From contig OZ345381.1 in NCBI GenBank assembly GCA_977006965.1, positions 248,001 to 312,000 on the forward strand: 64,000 bases of DNA, in the 5' to 3' direction. Position 1 is the first letter of the stretch. Each line of letters opens with the position of its first letter. Shown one piece after another: positions 21,601-33,500 of the stretch. Below the pieces are notes generated by a model. That model made no database searches. It worked only from the letters and a program-made list of their open reading frames with translations, and was not told where the DNA came from. A program made the position numbers and the translations under genes. The stretch is from Phymatolithon calcareum. Its lineage: Eukaryota; Rhodophyta; Florideophyceae; Hapalidiales.

Positions 21601-23122
21601 GACAGTGCAGATATTGGTGCCCAAGGCCCTCCGCCAGAAAATCTTGTACTTGGCACACCATACTCCGGTCGCAGGCCATCCTGGTATCACGCGGCAGTAC
21701 TATACAATGCGCCGCACCTTCTACTGGCCCACAATGATGGCCGACATTCGCCATGCATCGTCTGTCTGCCATGAGTGCTCAGTTGAACGGGTCGGATTGC
21801 GGTCACACAAATCGCCATTAAAGCTATTCCCGGCAAAAGAGCCATTAGAGTTCGTCGCAATTGACATACTTGGCCCACTGCAACGTTCCACGGCTGGCCA
21901 TCGATTCATCTTGGTCATCACAGACCGCTTTAGCAAACTGACTAAAGTTGTGCCCTTGACCAACATTCGCGCGCTCACCGTCGCCAATGCTATGCTCGAT
22001 CATTGAGTGCTTTGTTATGGCGCTCCAAGTCGTCTATTGTCCGACAATGGGACACAGTTCGCGGCGAAGATCTTCCAACATATGTGCACAAAGCTCGGCG
22101 TCAAGAATCTTTTCACCACGACGTACCACCCTCAAACAAACGGGCAAACCGAGCGATTCAATCGCACATTGCTGGCCGGTCTTCGTGCCTTTGTGGCAGA
22201 ACATCCACGGATGTGGCACGAGTATGCCGGCACACTTGCGTACGCATATAACACGCAGGTGCACAGTACGACAGGCCTTCCGCCATTTGCGTTGGTACTC
22301 GCACGCAATCCGGATCCCATGGTCCTCCGCCAAGATTCGCCAGTTGCAGACGAAATAACACCAGGAAAAGCTCGAGAACGCTTTCGCGCCCGGTTAGACC
22401 GATTGGTTTCCATCGCTTTGGCCAATACGACGCGTAACCAAGAGCGCATGAAGCGGAATTTCGACGCGCGCGTCAGGCATTCTCGACAACCACGCATCGG
22501 CGATCGCGTCTACTTGGAGCACCAAGGACCGTCAGCTGATGACTCGTCCGGAATCCTTCGTCGCCACAAACTGCAGCCCAAGGCAGAAGGACCATATGAG
22601 GTCATTGGTGCATCATCCCACACAGTCACGATCAATCGAGACGGTCTGAACGAGACCGTATCCCTTGATCGTACGACGCTAGCGCCTCAATCTCAAAGCT
22701 CCTCGCAGGAAGTCGAGCCTTCTTCACTCGCGAGCAATAGCGGCACCATGAGTTCCGGCCCTTCAAGGCCTACCCCCAGTACAGATCCACCGAGAATCTT
22801 ACGGCGTTCGCCTCGCCAGTCTGCACAGCCTTCCAAATTGGAAAGCCAACAGTCGAGGCCCGAGACGGCCAAGTCTGCCATCAATGAGCATCCACGCGAA
22901 CTTCGTACATCGCATACACAGGAATCACCTCAAGAGCACGTTGTCGATCGCATCGTCGACTATGACAAAGGCGACATGAGGTTCCGCGTTCGGTGGTATG
23001 GATATGCTCCTGAAGAAGACACTTGGGAACCTCCAGGATGCTTGCCATACAATCTTGTTGCCGCATACTTCCGTCGTGAGAAGCGAAAGATTCCTCGTGA
23101 CATGCGTAAGCTTTGCGCATAA
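18639..23122 (+). pseudogene. pol: pol of element 1: protease-RT-RNase H-integrase-chromodomain, broken
   Basis: Pol lies in the -1 frame relative to the gag end. It shows the aspartic protease motif VLDTGAGPNL (Asp at 19140), RT blocks VPKPDGTKRFCVDYRRLN and YIDDVII (about 20414), RNase H SIDTDA and TDHQALRW, the integrase HHCC finger (about 21655-21780), its D, D and E core positions (IDILGPL, SDNGTQF, TNGQTERFNR) and a chromodomain (RVRWYGYAPEEDTWEP, about 22985). Three lesions are visible. About 70 bp are lost with a frame change near 20347, removing the RT block before YIDD. An in-frame TGA at 22004-22006 sits where element 2 has TGG. The 5' part lacks its own start. It cannot make a working enzyme. 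Confidence 0.9.
22940..23095 (+). other. Chromodomain segment of element 1 pol
   Basis: VDRIVDYDKGDMRFRVRWYG followed by YAPEEDTWEP has the chromodomain pattern (hydrophobic strand, RWxGY, then DxTWEP). In chromoviruses this tail guides integration to marked chromatin. The ORF ends with a TAA at 23120-23122. Confidence 0.8.
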
Positions 23123-23494
23123 GATCTTGGCCACACGGGCCACTTAATGGGCAGACGGCGAAATCCCGCTTTCTTTTGTTTATGGCTCATCAACACGTCC
23201 GGCCGCCGCAAATTCCTGGCCTTTCTGTTCGGCACCTGGACGACGGGGTGTATGCGGTTAACAAGACGTAGGTCACCTCGGTAAATCACCAACACCGTGC
23301 AGGCGTGGCAATTTTTTCGGCCAACCGCAAAGCCAAATTTTTACCGATGGGTTTCGCTGTCATGAATACGTGGACAGGAACACGTGGCAATTTCATGTAA
23401 CCCTGACGAAACCTAAATTGCACATGGCCAAAGGGCACCTAGCTTCAGTACGCAAACAACAACAACCGCACCCAGACGCGAATGGCAAAACGCT

Positions 23495-25257
23495 CTATAC
23501 CCGGCCACGCGGTCTCGGCGCCCCACGCCGAGCGACACGGTGCGTGGCGAAGTAACAGAGGGACAGGACCCACTCGGCCGCAGCACGGGCCCCCGGCACC
23601 GATTCAGCTCGCCGTGCATGCTCCTCCTGGAGCTCATCGACATAACGGTCGATGAATCTGGCGCGTTCTTCTTGGCCCATCATGGCCAAATCGTGGGCCT
23701 CCAAAGGATGCCTCCCCAAACGCTCTAGCATGGGAACCACCTTCGTGTCCACAAGGACCTCGGCCATTCTCTCCTGCCGCGCAAACATCTTGCTGGTATC
23801 CACAGGCTCAACACGATACAGCGGTCGCGTCTCTTTCTCGCCGTCGCTAGTCTCGACAATATCGGCCTCAAGGGCCAAGCTCCATAAGCGCAAGGCTTCG
23901 TCCACTACCGATGCCAGAGGAGCCCCTGTGATTTCTTTATCTCGTTCCTGGACCTCCTGGACTTCGGTCCCCGTCTCAAGGTCGTAGAAAGACAAAGGCC
24001 CACTGGGGGCCACACGACGTGCGGAGCGGGCTTTTGATCTGGGATCATCATCGCGCTCGTCGGGCTCTTGTACAACCGGCTCGATTTCGACGAAGACCTC
24101 TGCAGATTCAGCCACCTGGCCTTTGACAGGAATGCTTACCGGCGGAGAATTCATCGCCAGAGGTGAAGTACGCCCTGACTGTCTCAATGCACGTGGAATC
24201 TCCCACTCTGCACGAGCGGTGGACTCAAGAGAGGCGAACGAAATCCCCTGCCATCCGCCAGGAACGACTCCCTTTCCAGTGTTTCGATTGCGATAGGAAG
24301 ACAGATCACCGCTAAGTCGGGCTCCTCGTGCGTCGTCTCTTTCCCCGCCACGAATGGCATTCGGAACAAGTGGTCGCCACGTGGCCGTGTCGAACGGTAC
24401 GAAGTCTCCGGACGCGAACACAGGCGCATGTACGTCATTTCGTCTCGGCCGTCGAGTCTGTGCTGGATCCACCTTAGACCATCGCACGTCTCGCACGGCA
24501 TCCAGCAGCGCGTCAACTCTTTGGCCCTTCTTGGCATCTCCGCCACATAGGCCAACCCCTCCAATGCGCGACATCCCCTCTAGTAAGGCAGGCGGAACCC
24601 ACCACAAGCGCCCACGACGGCCATCTCCCGCCTCCGCCAACAGTTCCACAGCAACTGCGCGGGCCCATTGCCCGAAGAAGGCCGCCCAAAGGGCATGATT
24701 TAAAGCGCCGCGCTCGGTGGCTGTTTCCGTAAGAATGTACGGCGCCTCGGCCATTAAAACGCCCCATACCTGGCAAAATAATGGTGTCGCAGGGCAGAAC
24801 CCTCGACATGAGCCTCCTCGAGGAATGCGCCATGTTCGTGGCGCGAACGGCGGACATCACGCTTGCGGCGAAAAAATGGCCGATTACGACATGCCAAATC
24901 ATTGGGGAAATCCAGTCCATCAAGGACGCGGCCATCGAACTGGGCCAGGGATAAGCACCACTGGAGGTCGGCCGTCTTCCAGAAGAAGGATGTGACCCAG
25001 CGCCGCTCTGATAGGGTGTCGACGCTCGTCACGTCGGCCTCTGCCCAACTTGGCAACGGAATTGGTCTACTTACCCGCGAGGCCCTGACGGCCAATTTAC
25101 AATCCCACCTCCAGCCACGCGGTGCCTTAAACCGAACTCCGATTCCAGGGTGTTCGAAGGCCATATTTCTCGAAACGCGCACTTGCCAATCGCGCGAGGC
25201 CCGTATGGCCAATGGTATTTCGATTCCGAATCGCCGCGCAACGGGGCAGTCCTCCAT
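23495..25257 (-). pseudogene. Antisense ORF of element 1 (two overlapping frames)
   Basis: Between pol and the 3' LTR the minus strand codes a protein in two frames: 25257-24754 and 24754-23495 (419 codons), overlapping as TAATG. Both align collinearly with the single antisense ORF of element 2. Shared segments include WCLSLAQFD/WCLSLGQFD, LWAAFFGQW/LWEAFFAQW, RLWWVPPAL/RLWWLPPAL, WSKVDP, RNDV.AP, GDFVPFD/GDFVPWD, GPLSFYD/GPLDFVD and LSLCYFAT/LSLVYWAT. About 25 codons present in element 2 are missing at the frame junction, so I read this as a deletion plus frameshift in a formerly single gene. The family is unknown; no membrane helix or known catalytic motif is visible. The start at 25257 (ATG) lies 115 bp from the LTR. 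Confidence 0.75.
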
Positions 25258-25357
25258 TGTCACTGTTTGCACTCCACGTCGCTTCAGCTCACTGTCCGCG
25301 CCGAAGCCCCACGGGAGACTCAGAGCGTTTTCACTCGCCTAGAACGCCCTCACGTCT

Positions 25358-25371
25358 GGAGAGGGGGGTGG
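25358..25371 (+). promoter_or_regulatory. Polypurine tract, element 1
   Basis: GGAGAGGGGGGTGG ends immediately before the 3' LTR, the expected primer site for plus-strand DNA synthesis. Confidence 0.8.
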
Positions 25372-25933
25372 TGTAGTATACCGCGTTTTCCCTGGATAGT
25401 TTTCGGACCTAGGCCCCTATGGCCATTGCACACGTGTACACTCACACGTATACGCGCGTGATGACAGTAGAGTACACCCCTGAATCCCTTATGATAGATA
25501 TGATAGTTAGATATGAGAATAGTCGCCTTACAGCGCTCGATTTGTCGATGAGTACTGTAAGCGGCCGACGGTTATTTAGGACCGTTGGCGAACCGACTGG
25601 TAAAACAACAAACCTTTTCGGAACAAGCTTGGCTTCTGGAGGAAGGACTACGGGTCCACCTCCTCGGTCGGCTTGGCCATCAAACGGCCTTGCTCCATTC
25701 TCGAGCTGGGCGCTTCCAGGCGAGGAAGCGCTACCTCTAACCTTCGCCCACGGCACTTGCTTGTGCGTCGTCGCTAACGCGCGCCGCACAGTGTGCGCCA
25801 CAGCACTCCGGCCCTTCTTGCGGCCACCCAATATACAGTCAAACCCCCAGACACTCTGCTACCCATCCTGGCGCATTGGGACGCAATCCCAAGGCCCCCG
25901 TATAGCGGCCCGTCAGCCGACCGTCATACTACA
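25372..25933 (+). repeat. 3' LTR of element 1
   Basis: 562 bp; differs from the 5' LTR at about ten substitutions and one indel by eye (roughly 98% identity). It ends TACTACA and is followed by the target duplicate CTAAT. Confidence 0.95.
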
Positions 25934-27121
25934 CTAATCTTGTGGAGTCTTTCCGTGCGCAAGTCAGTCCCTATTTAGAAACGACGGCAGGCCAGCTAAT
26001 GCAGACAAACCTATACGTGCGGTACCAACTAGCCTACCCGTTATCCAAACTGGCACATTTTGTCGTTTTGTATCCGAAGTATGTGATAAACGGCAAAGAG
26101 AAGTTAGCAACCAATTAATATGGGTCATCTGCGCAAGAGAGTGCCAAGGAATTTATCACTGAGACTTGGAATGAGGCAACTAGGATCGTGTCAGATCCCA
26201 AAGTACAAGAGAGATTACATGCAGAAGCCCATCGGTTACACGACGTTATAGGAGCGGTCCGTCGCGGAGGGGAACTGCGGGTCGCATCAAGATACCGAGT
26301 AAGCATACCAATCCTTCGCCTAGCAAGCCGGAGTAAGAGACTACGCTTCCTGTCGCGCCTCCAGGTGTTTAAGTGGCAATTCCACGCCACTCTCTTTCGA
26401 CGAAGAACTCGACGACAGAGATCAAGACAAAACGTCGTGATCTCCCACAACACGTCAAGGTAAAAGGCCCACCTCGTCTAGAAGCGCAAAAAAATGGCCT
26501 GACACTCATCTGTAGTCAGCGCAAAGCTTGCACCTGCACTTTTGTACACATCTACGGGCTTGGTGCAGCATCGGGTGTCGTTCGACCCGTAGAACAAGCA
26601 CCGGTTCAGCGACATATGGATAGGCAAAGCAGCATGAGGGCAGTATCACTCGGCTGCAGTCCCTGGAGACCAGCTAGTACAGGATGATTTGGTGCCGATC
26701 GAACTTTTGGCTAAGCCGGGCCGCAAGCTCAAGAAGCCCTACTTGCCGTCCGAAATAAGGGCCCGTCACTGCTCCTCGTGCGGAACACTGGGCACTTTTC
26801 GCAGACAAAGGGGTGACCCAACATCCACACCTTGTGGAGGCGAAACGAAACCACAATGATAAAGCGGCTCAGTCCATGATCATAGACCTTACCGCCTGCG
26901 ATGACGCAGATGCCACTTGTGACGAGTTTCTAAAGCATACAGAGTAGCGCGCGCGATAAAATTTACTGTAGCATAGATTTCTTTGACAAACGGATGAATA
27001 GCAGTTTTGGCTCGCGTGCGTTTTGATTGTACGCTTGGCAAGGGGTGAGTAGTAGGTTCGGCGAGGGGTGGCAATGTAGTGAACTTGTTCCACTTTTGGT
27101 GGCCATGTATTGAATTTTCTC
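25934..27121 (+). mobile_element. MULE-like element copy X (right part)
   Basis: This is the 3' portion of a Mutator-like transposase gene plus a terminal inverted repeat. Directly after the retrotransposon the frame reads NLVESFRAQVSPYLE (the TN..E block of MULE transposases). It continues past a TAA at 26116-26118 to SAKEFITETWNEA, then shifts frame to LTLICSQRKACTCTFVHIYG (SWIM zinc finger, CxC...H), then LPSEIRARHCSSC (start of a CCHC knuckle, its last residues lost) and MIIDLTACDDADATCDE. The terminal repeat, ending GGTGGCCATGTATTGAATTTTCTC-like at 27121, matches those of copies Y and Z. Its left half was cut off by element 1, and its other end was not found. Confidence 0.65.
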
Positions 27122-27348
27122 ATTATTATTTCTTATTGTCGTATCTGCGTCTGCTGCCGAAACGGAAAGGAATTAACAACAACAAAAATTTAAATCTAAA
27201 ACATTTAAAAGCTTCTGGGGCCATTGGGATACATACTGTAGAAGAGCGATGAAAAATGTACGGACACTCAGTGATCGTGCATCCAGCAGATTTTTGGACT
27301 TTGGACTGTGATTCACTGCCAGTACAGTCCCATCAACGATTGCAACAT

Positions 27349-27451
27349 GCGGAAATTCGCTAAATGGTTACCGAAAGTGGTATATGTTTGCTAAATAGAC
27401 AACCTAGCCGAACCTTCTACTCACTCCTAAAATATGTACTTTTATACTCAC
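27349..27451 (-). repeat. Terminal inverted repeat of MULE-like copy Z, split by element 2
   Basis: Starts GCGGAAATTCGCTAAATGG and matches the ends of copies X and Y along about 100 bp, up to TACTTTTATACTCAC, where the LTR begins. The copy resumes at 38004 beyond element 2. Confidence 0.8.
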
Positions 27452-27947
27452 TGTAGTAGTATGGATGGGTGGCCCTGAGGCCTTGCTTTTCCCCCACCAT
27501 TACAGCCCACATGGGCTTACACGCTGTGCCCTCGACTCCGTCGTCCCCTCCGTTTAGGTTTATTTCTAGTATGATAAGACCGATTTGGTAATATATGGCG
27601 GGCTTTCGGCCGCCGGCCCTCAGTAAAAGGGGCAACCCGTGTTTGGTCCAGATCGACCGTCTTCAGTTCCAACCTTCGCGGACCTTTCGCCTCAGGGAAG
27701 GCCCCGCGTACGACCTCGACTCTACGCCGTCGGTCGAGCCTCGGTCCTAGGACCCTCGCCCCTGTGTCTGCGCACGGACGTTAGTGTCCTCTTGCGATTG
27801 GACCCCAAGTCCGTGTGTGTGTTTTGTTGTTTGCTCTGCCACTATCCTCCATCGGGAGAGACCAATCGCTGGAGCCTTGCACGGCCTCTACGGCCAACCG
27901 TTCCCGGACTACTTAGAGGCGTCGATCCGCCGATCTACGCTACCACA
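27452..27947 (+). repeat. 5' LTR of element 2
   Basis: Starts TGTAGTAGTATGG and ends GCTACCACA. The frame starting near 27639 is repeated in the 3' LTR and is not a gene. Confidence 0.95.
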
Positions 27948-27949
27948 AG

Positions 27950-27968
27950 TGGTCTCCCGACCTAGAAC
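27950..27968 (+). promoter_or_regulatory. Primer-binding site, element 2
   Basis: The same TGGTCTCCCGACCTAGAAC as element 1, two bases after the LTR. Sequences beyond it diverge between the elements, so these 19 bases are conserved for function. Confidence 0.75.
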
Positions 27969-28070
27969 GGTTCGCAACTGCTCGCGATCCTTCGGCAGAT
28001 CTGCCTTACCAAGACCCCAAGCACTGGGGGAAAACAAGGAACGCAGATCTCCACAATCTTGCTAACCAAC

Positions 28071-30518
28071 ATGATCGACGAGGGTCCCCGAACTCGCTCC
28101 ACCCGAGCTTCTCAGCTGCGGGCTAAAGAGATCGAGGCTCGGTACGGCCGATCAGCCGCTACACCCACTTCGGCCCCTGTTCGGCCAGCTTCGGTGCCGC
28201 GTGGCGCCCTTGACGACGAAGACGATTCGTCCATGTGGACGGCCCGCGGCAACTTTGACCCTACGCTCGTTGGGCCGCGATAGGAGCCGGTGGAGACATC
28301 CGCCAGTGCGCCGGCCGACCGTCCAGGCCTGAGGGCATCTCAAGATGCCCCTCGGGGCGATGAAAGCGCCACCGCCCAAGTAAGCGCCATCGTCCCCCGA
28401 AATTCAAATCGTGATCAGTCGGACACCGAAGTCCCCCGATCGGAGCTGGATGCAGCTCGGGGAAGGATCGGGAAGGCCGAGTCCAAGATGGTCGCTCCCG
28501 GGAACCCCGAAGACCTGGTGGCCGCGATCGCGCAACTTTCTTCCCAAATGAGGGAGCTTCCGTCGACGATCGAAGAGACGGTCAATGCGGCGATCGACGC
28601 CAAGCTGCCCAAGGCAATCCAAGGCCGCTCCGCAGTTATCCAAGAAAATATCATGCAATCCATGACCTTGGAGCTGGAAGGACGCCTCGCTGAGCGAACG
28701 ACTCATTTCGCCACTCATGACGCAGTCGCGTCTGTTGACGGGCGGGTCGCCGCCGTACAGGCCGAACTGGCTGCGTTCAAAGATCAAGTCGAAACACGTC
28801 GCCTCTACAAGGCGGAACCGCCGTCTGGGATGAGACGCCGTTACACCGATGACGACCAGAGAACGGTCATTAATGAGCCCAACCCCTTTTCGCTCCAAAT
28901 GGAGCTCGGGTCGCATGACGGCTCTCAAAGCTCGTCGGAGGACTCCTCCTCGTCGGGGTCCGGTTCCCGGTCGGACGGAAGCAGCTCCATAGGGAAGCGC
29001 GGCGAATCTATAGACCGTCGGTACCCTCGCCGGAGGGCGCGTAGTGCTAAGAGAAGGACACATCGAGCCCACCGAGAAAGGGGCGAGGAGACTAAACGTT
29101 CATCGAGGGGCAAAGTCCCCAAGTACCGCGGCCTCAAGGAGCTCAAGTGCTCTCACGAGAGCTTTAATGAGGCCCTTTCTTATCGGCGCTACCGCCTCTT
29201 GAACACCAGCCAACGCTCCGGGGCCAAGGTTTCGGCCATGATTGGTCAGTTCCAGAGGCTTAAACGCCATGCTATGGAGAGCCACACTTTTTCGGGTGAG
29301 CGACCCATCGAGGTCCTCCAATTCCTCTCCACGTTCAAGACCACGTGCGATGACAATGATATTCCCGAAGGCGCAGCAGTCCGCCTGATGTCGAAATACC
29401 TGACCGGAGGGGCCAGGCGACAATTCGACTCTTACAATGGCCTTGGCACATCTCGCCTCAAAGGATTCTCGTCGTATCCGGAGGCGGTCCAACACCTTCT
29501 CAAGGCGTTTGCGACCGAGGAGGTCATTATCGCCGCCGTGGCCGAGTTTGACGGCTTGTCGCAGGGGGACAAGGAGAATGAGCGAGCATTTGGACTACGG
29601 CTCCGTGACTCTGCGCGCCAATGCGGAAACGTGTTCTCGGAGAACCAGCTGATCACTCGATTTATCCTCGGGACGCACGCAGACATCAGGCCGGTCATCC
29701 TGAGCAACAAGGCGCTGTGGGGAGGGCTGTCTTTCGACGAGTTCGTCAGGCGGGCCCAGGCCCTTGGGGACTCACACCGCGCCCTCCTCGGGAAACGCAC
29801 GCGGCCTGGCCAGGCCATGGCGATCTGGCCCCAAGACGATCCAGCCCACTCGCAATCTTACTGCGGAGAGGCCCGTCGACTAGGGCCGGACCAGCCGGTG
29901 TTCGCTGTTGGGCAGACGCCACGACACGATTGCTGCTCCGATGACCCGTCGGTCGATACTCGTTACGACCAAGTGTTCCCACCGGGCTGCCATGAAGCCC
30001 ATTTGGTCAGTCGAGATCCTAACCCCCCCAGGTTTCGACAACCTCAACGGAAGGGGGCACCAGACCGTTCACCGGTCGTCGGCGCGCAGGTGCCGTCGGC
30101 AACGAAGCCTGCTCGTCCAGGGTGAGTGAATCCTCCACAAGCCCAGGTTGACGTCTGCTACTGCTGCCTTGGCATAGGACACCGACGCCCGCATTGCCCC
30201 CATCGGGACCGTCCGGCTCAAGACCCGAACTTCGCCGTCCTCCGAGCTGAGAACTTCAAATTCCTGCAACCGCACCAGCAGCAGGAGATGCGCCGCATAG
30301 GCGCTGCACCAACGGTGACCGCGGGGCTAGAGAGGATTGGAGACGTGCTGGTCGCGAATCCGAACGAGACAGGCCCCATAGTATTCCCACGGCCTATGGG
30401 TCCTCCAGGAGGTCTACGGCAAGTACAGCGCCCGGCACAAGGAGTCGCCATGGTTGAGAACGAACAAAGGCGTGTACCCGCCGAGAGCTCGGAATCGAAC
30501 TTCTCCCAGGAAAACTGA
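28071..30518 (+). pseudogene. gag: gag of element 2 (two in-frame stops)
   Basis: From ATG 28071 one frame runs to the TGA at 30516-30518, broken by TAG at 28281-28283 and TGA at 30123-30125. Features in order: basic N terminus, acidic linker (DDEDDSS), a probable coiled segment, a Ser- and Arg-rich middle, a capsid-like domain (about codons 370-560, with IEVLQFLSTFKTTC and ERAFGLRLRDSARQCGN), then the zinc knuckle CYCCLGIGHRRPHC (CX2CX4HX4C) after the second stop. The frame ends QEN-TGA, as element 1 ends PEN-TAG. It is longer and more complete than the gag of element 1. Confidence 0.85.
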
Positions 30519-33500
30519 TGGGGGGGATGCCCCGTGAGCCCTTGAGGCCACCGCGCAAGCCCCCGAATGAAGGAGTCTCGACTCCGGTTATCCTGTCCCG
30601 GCCATTTGGTCTCCCAACCTGGCTGTCCGCCTCGCAGTACCATCTGTCTCAGGTGTGCTTCCTTTCGGCACACAATTACAAGATAGAGGCCTCCATAGGT
30701 CCCGATTCACGGTCCTTACGACCAATGCTCACGGTGTTGGACACCGGAGCTGGGCCTAACTTGGTCCGCGCGGACCTCCTTCCACCGGCGGTATCGCCTT
30801 GTGTGACGACAGCCGTGATATCATCAACTTGGCGTCTGCTTCAAATCACCGCCTGGATACCATGGGTATTGTGACCTTAACAGTCAAGGTCGCGTCGTAC
30901 TCCGTGCGACAACCATTCGTTGTCGTACGGCAACTCGGAGCCGATGCCCTCTTGGGCTGCACGTTCATCAACAGACACGTGAAGCAAGTGCGGCCTCGGG
31001 GAAAACTAATCGAGTTGGAGGATGGAACAAGGGTTACGATCAAGCGCCGCCCCCAAAGGGTCCCAAGCGACCGGTCAACATCAGAGACCCCATTCGTGAG
31101 AGACAGTCCCTCGCCGTCTGCAAAAGTGCGAGTAGCACGTCGAACGGTTATTCCGGCAGGGACCGAAGCGACTGTTGAGGTAGTATGCGGCGCCTCCAGC
31201 ACCAGAGTCCTTGCCCCGGCTCCGCATTTGTACTTGAAGAAGCGAGTTAGTGTGGCCAACGGCCTAGTTGACGTTAAACCGCTCGTGCCTTTTAGGATCT
31301 TGGTCGCCAACTTTTCGCCCGCGGATGTGACTCTCGCGAAACACGAAATCTTGGCTTTGGCGCTACCGGCCCCGACGAAAATATTCACGGTCAATATTGA
31401 CCCTCGGCAACCGGAACCACCACCTGTCGGGCGACGAACAAGCCCAAGTCCGCGATATGCTTTGCGAGTTCGAGGACATGTGGCAGGGCCATCTGGGAAC
31501 CGTGAAGGTCACCGAACACCGAATCGATCTTCAGGATGGTGCTCGACCAGTGCGACTGCCGCCCCACCGCGCGGGGCATAAGGCCCGGGAGGTCGAGAAG
31601 ACCGAAGTGGAGGAAATGTTGCGCTTGGATGTCGTCGAGCCCGCAGCGTCGGAGTGGTCCTCCCCGGTTGTCATTGTCCCTAAACCGGACGGACGGTGGC
31701 GCTTCTGCGTGGATTACCGGCGCCTGAACGCCCTGTCCATGAAGGACTCGTATCCTCTGCCGCGTATGGATGAGTGCATCGACTCCCTGGGCGACGCCAA
31801 GTTCTTCACGACTCTGGACTGCAACTGGGGGTTCTGGCAGATTCCCATTCGCAACGAAGACCGCGACAAAACGACATTTACCTGTCACAGCGGAACCTTC
31901 CGATTCAAGAAATGCCCTTCGGCCTGACCAATGCCCCGGCCACGTTCCAACGCACCATCGACATAATTCTCGCTCGCTTTAAATGGCAGTCGTGCCTGGT
32001 GTACATCGACGACATCATTGTCTTCTCGTCTTCATTCGACGACCACCTGCGTCACGTCAAGGAGATACTGTGCGCGTTGAAAGCGGCCGGACTGTCACTG
32101 AAGCTGAAGAAGTGCACCTTCTTTGACCGGTCGGTCAACTACTTGGGCCATACAATACGGCCAGGCCTTCTTGAGGTGGCGAACCGCAACACCGACGCCA
32201 TCCAGGGGTTCAAAGTCCCGATTAGCCAGACGGAGCTCCGCTCTTTCCTTGGACTTTGCAACGTCTACCGACGTTTCATTCCAAAGTTTGCACGTGTAGC
32301 AGCGCCGCTCACGGAGCTCTTAAAGAAGGAGCAGGGGGCCTCGCTCCCCGTGTTTGACGATCGCCGCTTGGCCGCATTTGGCCTCTTTAAGAAAGCATTA
32401 GCTTCCCCCCCCGTTCTGCGGCTGCCCCGTCGAGGTTTGCGCTACTCTGTCGATACAGATGCCTGCGACCATCAGATTGGCTGTGTGCTTTTTCAAACAC
32501 ACGAAGACGCTAAGCGATACCCGCTGGGCTTCTGGAGTCGACAACTCCGACCGGCAGAGAAAAACTACTCTGCAGGCGAGAAGGAATGCCTGGCCATCAT
32601 ATGGGCCGTACAGATCCTCCAACCGTACCTCCAACTGGAGGAGTTTGATCTGTTTACCGATCATCAGGCGCTCCGCTGGATCTTCAGCCTCGCCGATGGG
32701 TCAAATCGCCTCGCACGTTGGCGCCTCGTTTTGATGGGGCATCGCTTCAAGGTGCATTACAAGAAAGGCGCCGAGAATACGATCGCCGACACCATCTCGC
32801 GTTTACCCACGTACGGCGATTGTCCATTCGGACCAGATCTGGACATTCCCTGCCTAGCAGTTGAAACCGCGACCGGAAAGGGGCAAACATGTGACCCACT
32901 TGATCAAGACGACTTCGAATGGGTGGAGGACTTCTCCTCCTTCGCAGAATACTTGGCCCCACCAGCTTTTCTGGTTGCGACGGTCGTCGAAGCAACGGAC
33001 CACAGCCCAATCTCGATTGGAGAGTACATCGAGGCCCAGTCTGCCGACCCCTGGTGCAGCGTACTCGCATCAAAGGTGGACGACGGCCGGTCGGCCAGGT
33101 TCAAGCGTGACGACCGCGGCCTTCTGGTTCGGGTCGCTCCCCTTGACCTTTCACACCAGATCGTTGTTCCCCCGGCTTTGAGGCCCTGTGTGTTGCACTT
33201 GGCGCATTACCCGCGGCTTGCGGGCCATCCGGGCACTACTCGAATGTACCAGACCTTGCGCCGAGAATTCTACTGGCCGTCCATGGCCCTTGACGTTGTA
33301 CGCACGGTGCGATCATGAACCCCATGTGCAAAGGAGCGCGTAAAGCTCCGCCGCCACAGTCAGTGGTTGAAGCTGTTCCCCGCATCCCAGCCTTTGGAGT
33401 TCGTCTCTATCGACATCCTCGGTCCGTTCCGCAAGACCAAAGACGGACACGAGAACTTGTTGGTCATCACGGACCGCTATTCAAAGCTCACGCGAGCAGT

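Larger units (their letters stand above)
16456..25933 (+). mobile_element. Ty3/gypsy chromodomain retrotransposon, element 1
   Basis: A 9478-bp element with LTRs of 561 and 562 bp (TGTAGTA...CA) that differ at about ten positions. A perfect 5-bp target duplication, CTAAT, lies at 16451-16455 and 25934-25938. Order: LTR, PBS, gag, protease, RT, RNase H, integrase, chromodomain, antisense ORF, polypurine tract, LTR. RT-RH-IN order and a C-terminal chromodomain place it among chromoviruses of Ty3/gypsy. Gag has an internal deletion and frameshift, RT has a deletion with frameshift near 20347, and integrase has a TGA, so it is non-autonomous. It is inserted in a MULE-like copy that continues at 25939. 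Confidence 0.95.

Noticed and set aside
23290-25360. An envelope gene after pol in the sense direction
   Set aside because: No sense ORF of suitable length with signal peptide or membrane anchor exists between pol and the 3' LTR in either element; the coding signal there is antisense.
28404-29072. 222-codon minus-strand frame inside element 2 gag
   Set aside because: It is a shadow of gag. It has no counterpart in element 1, unlike the antisense ORF downstream of pol.
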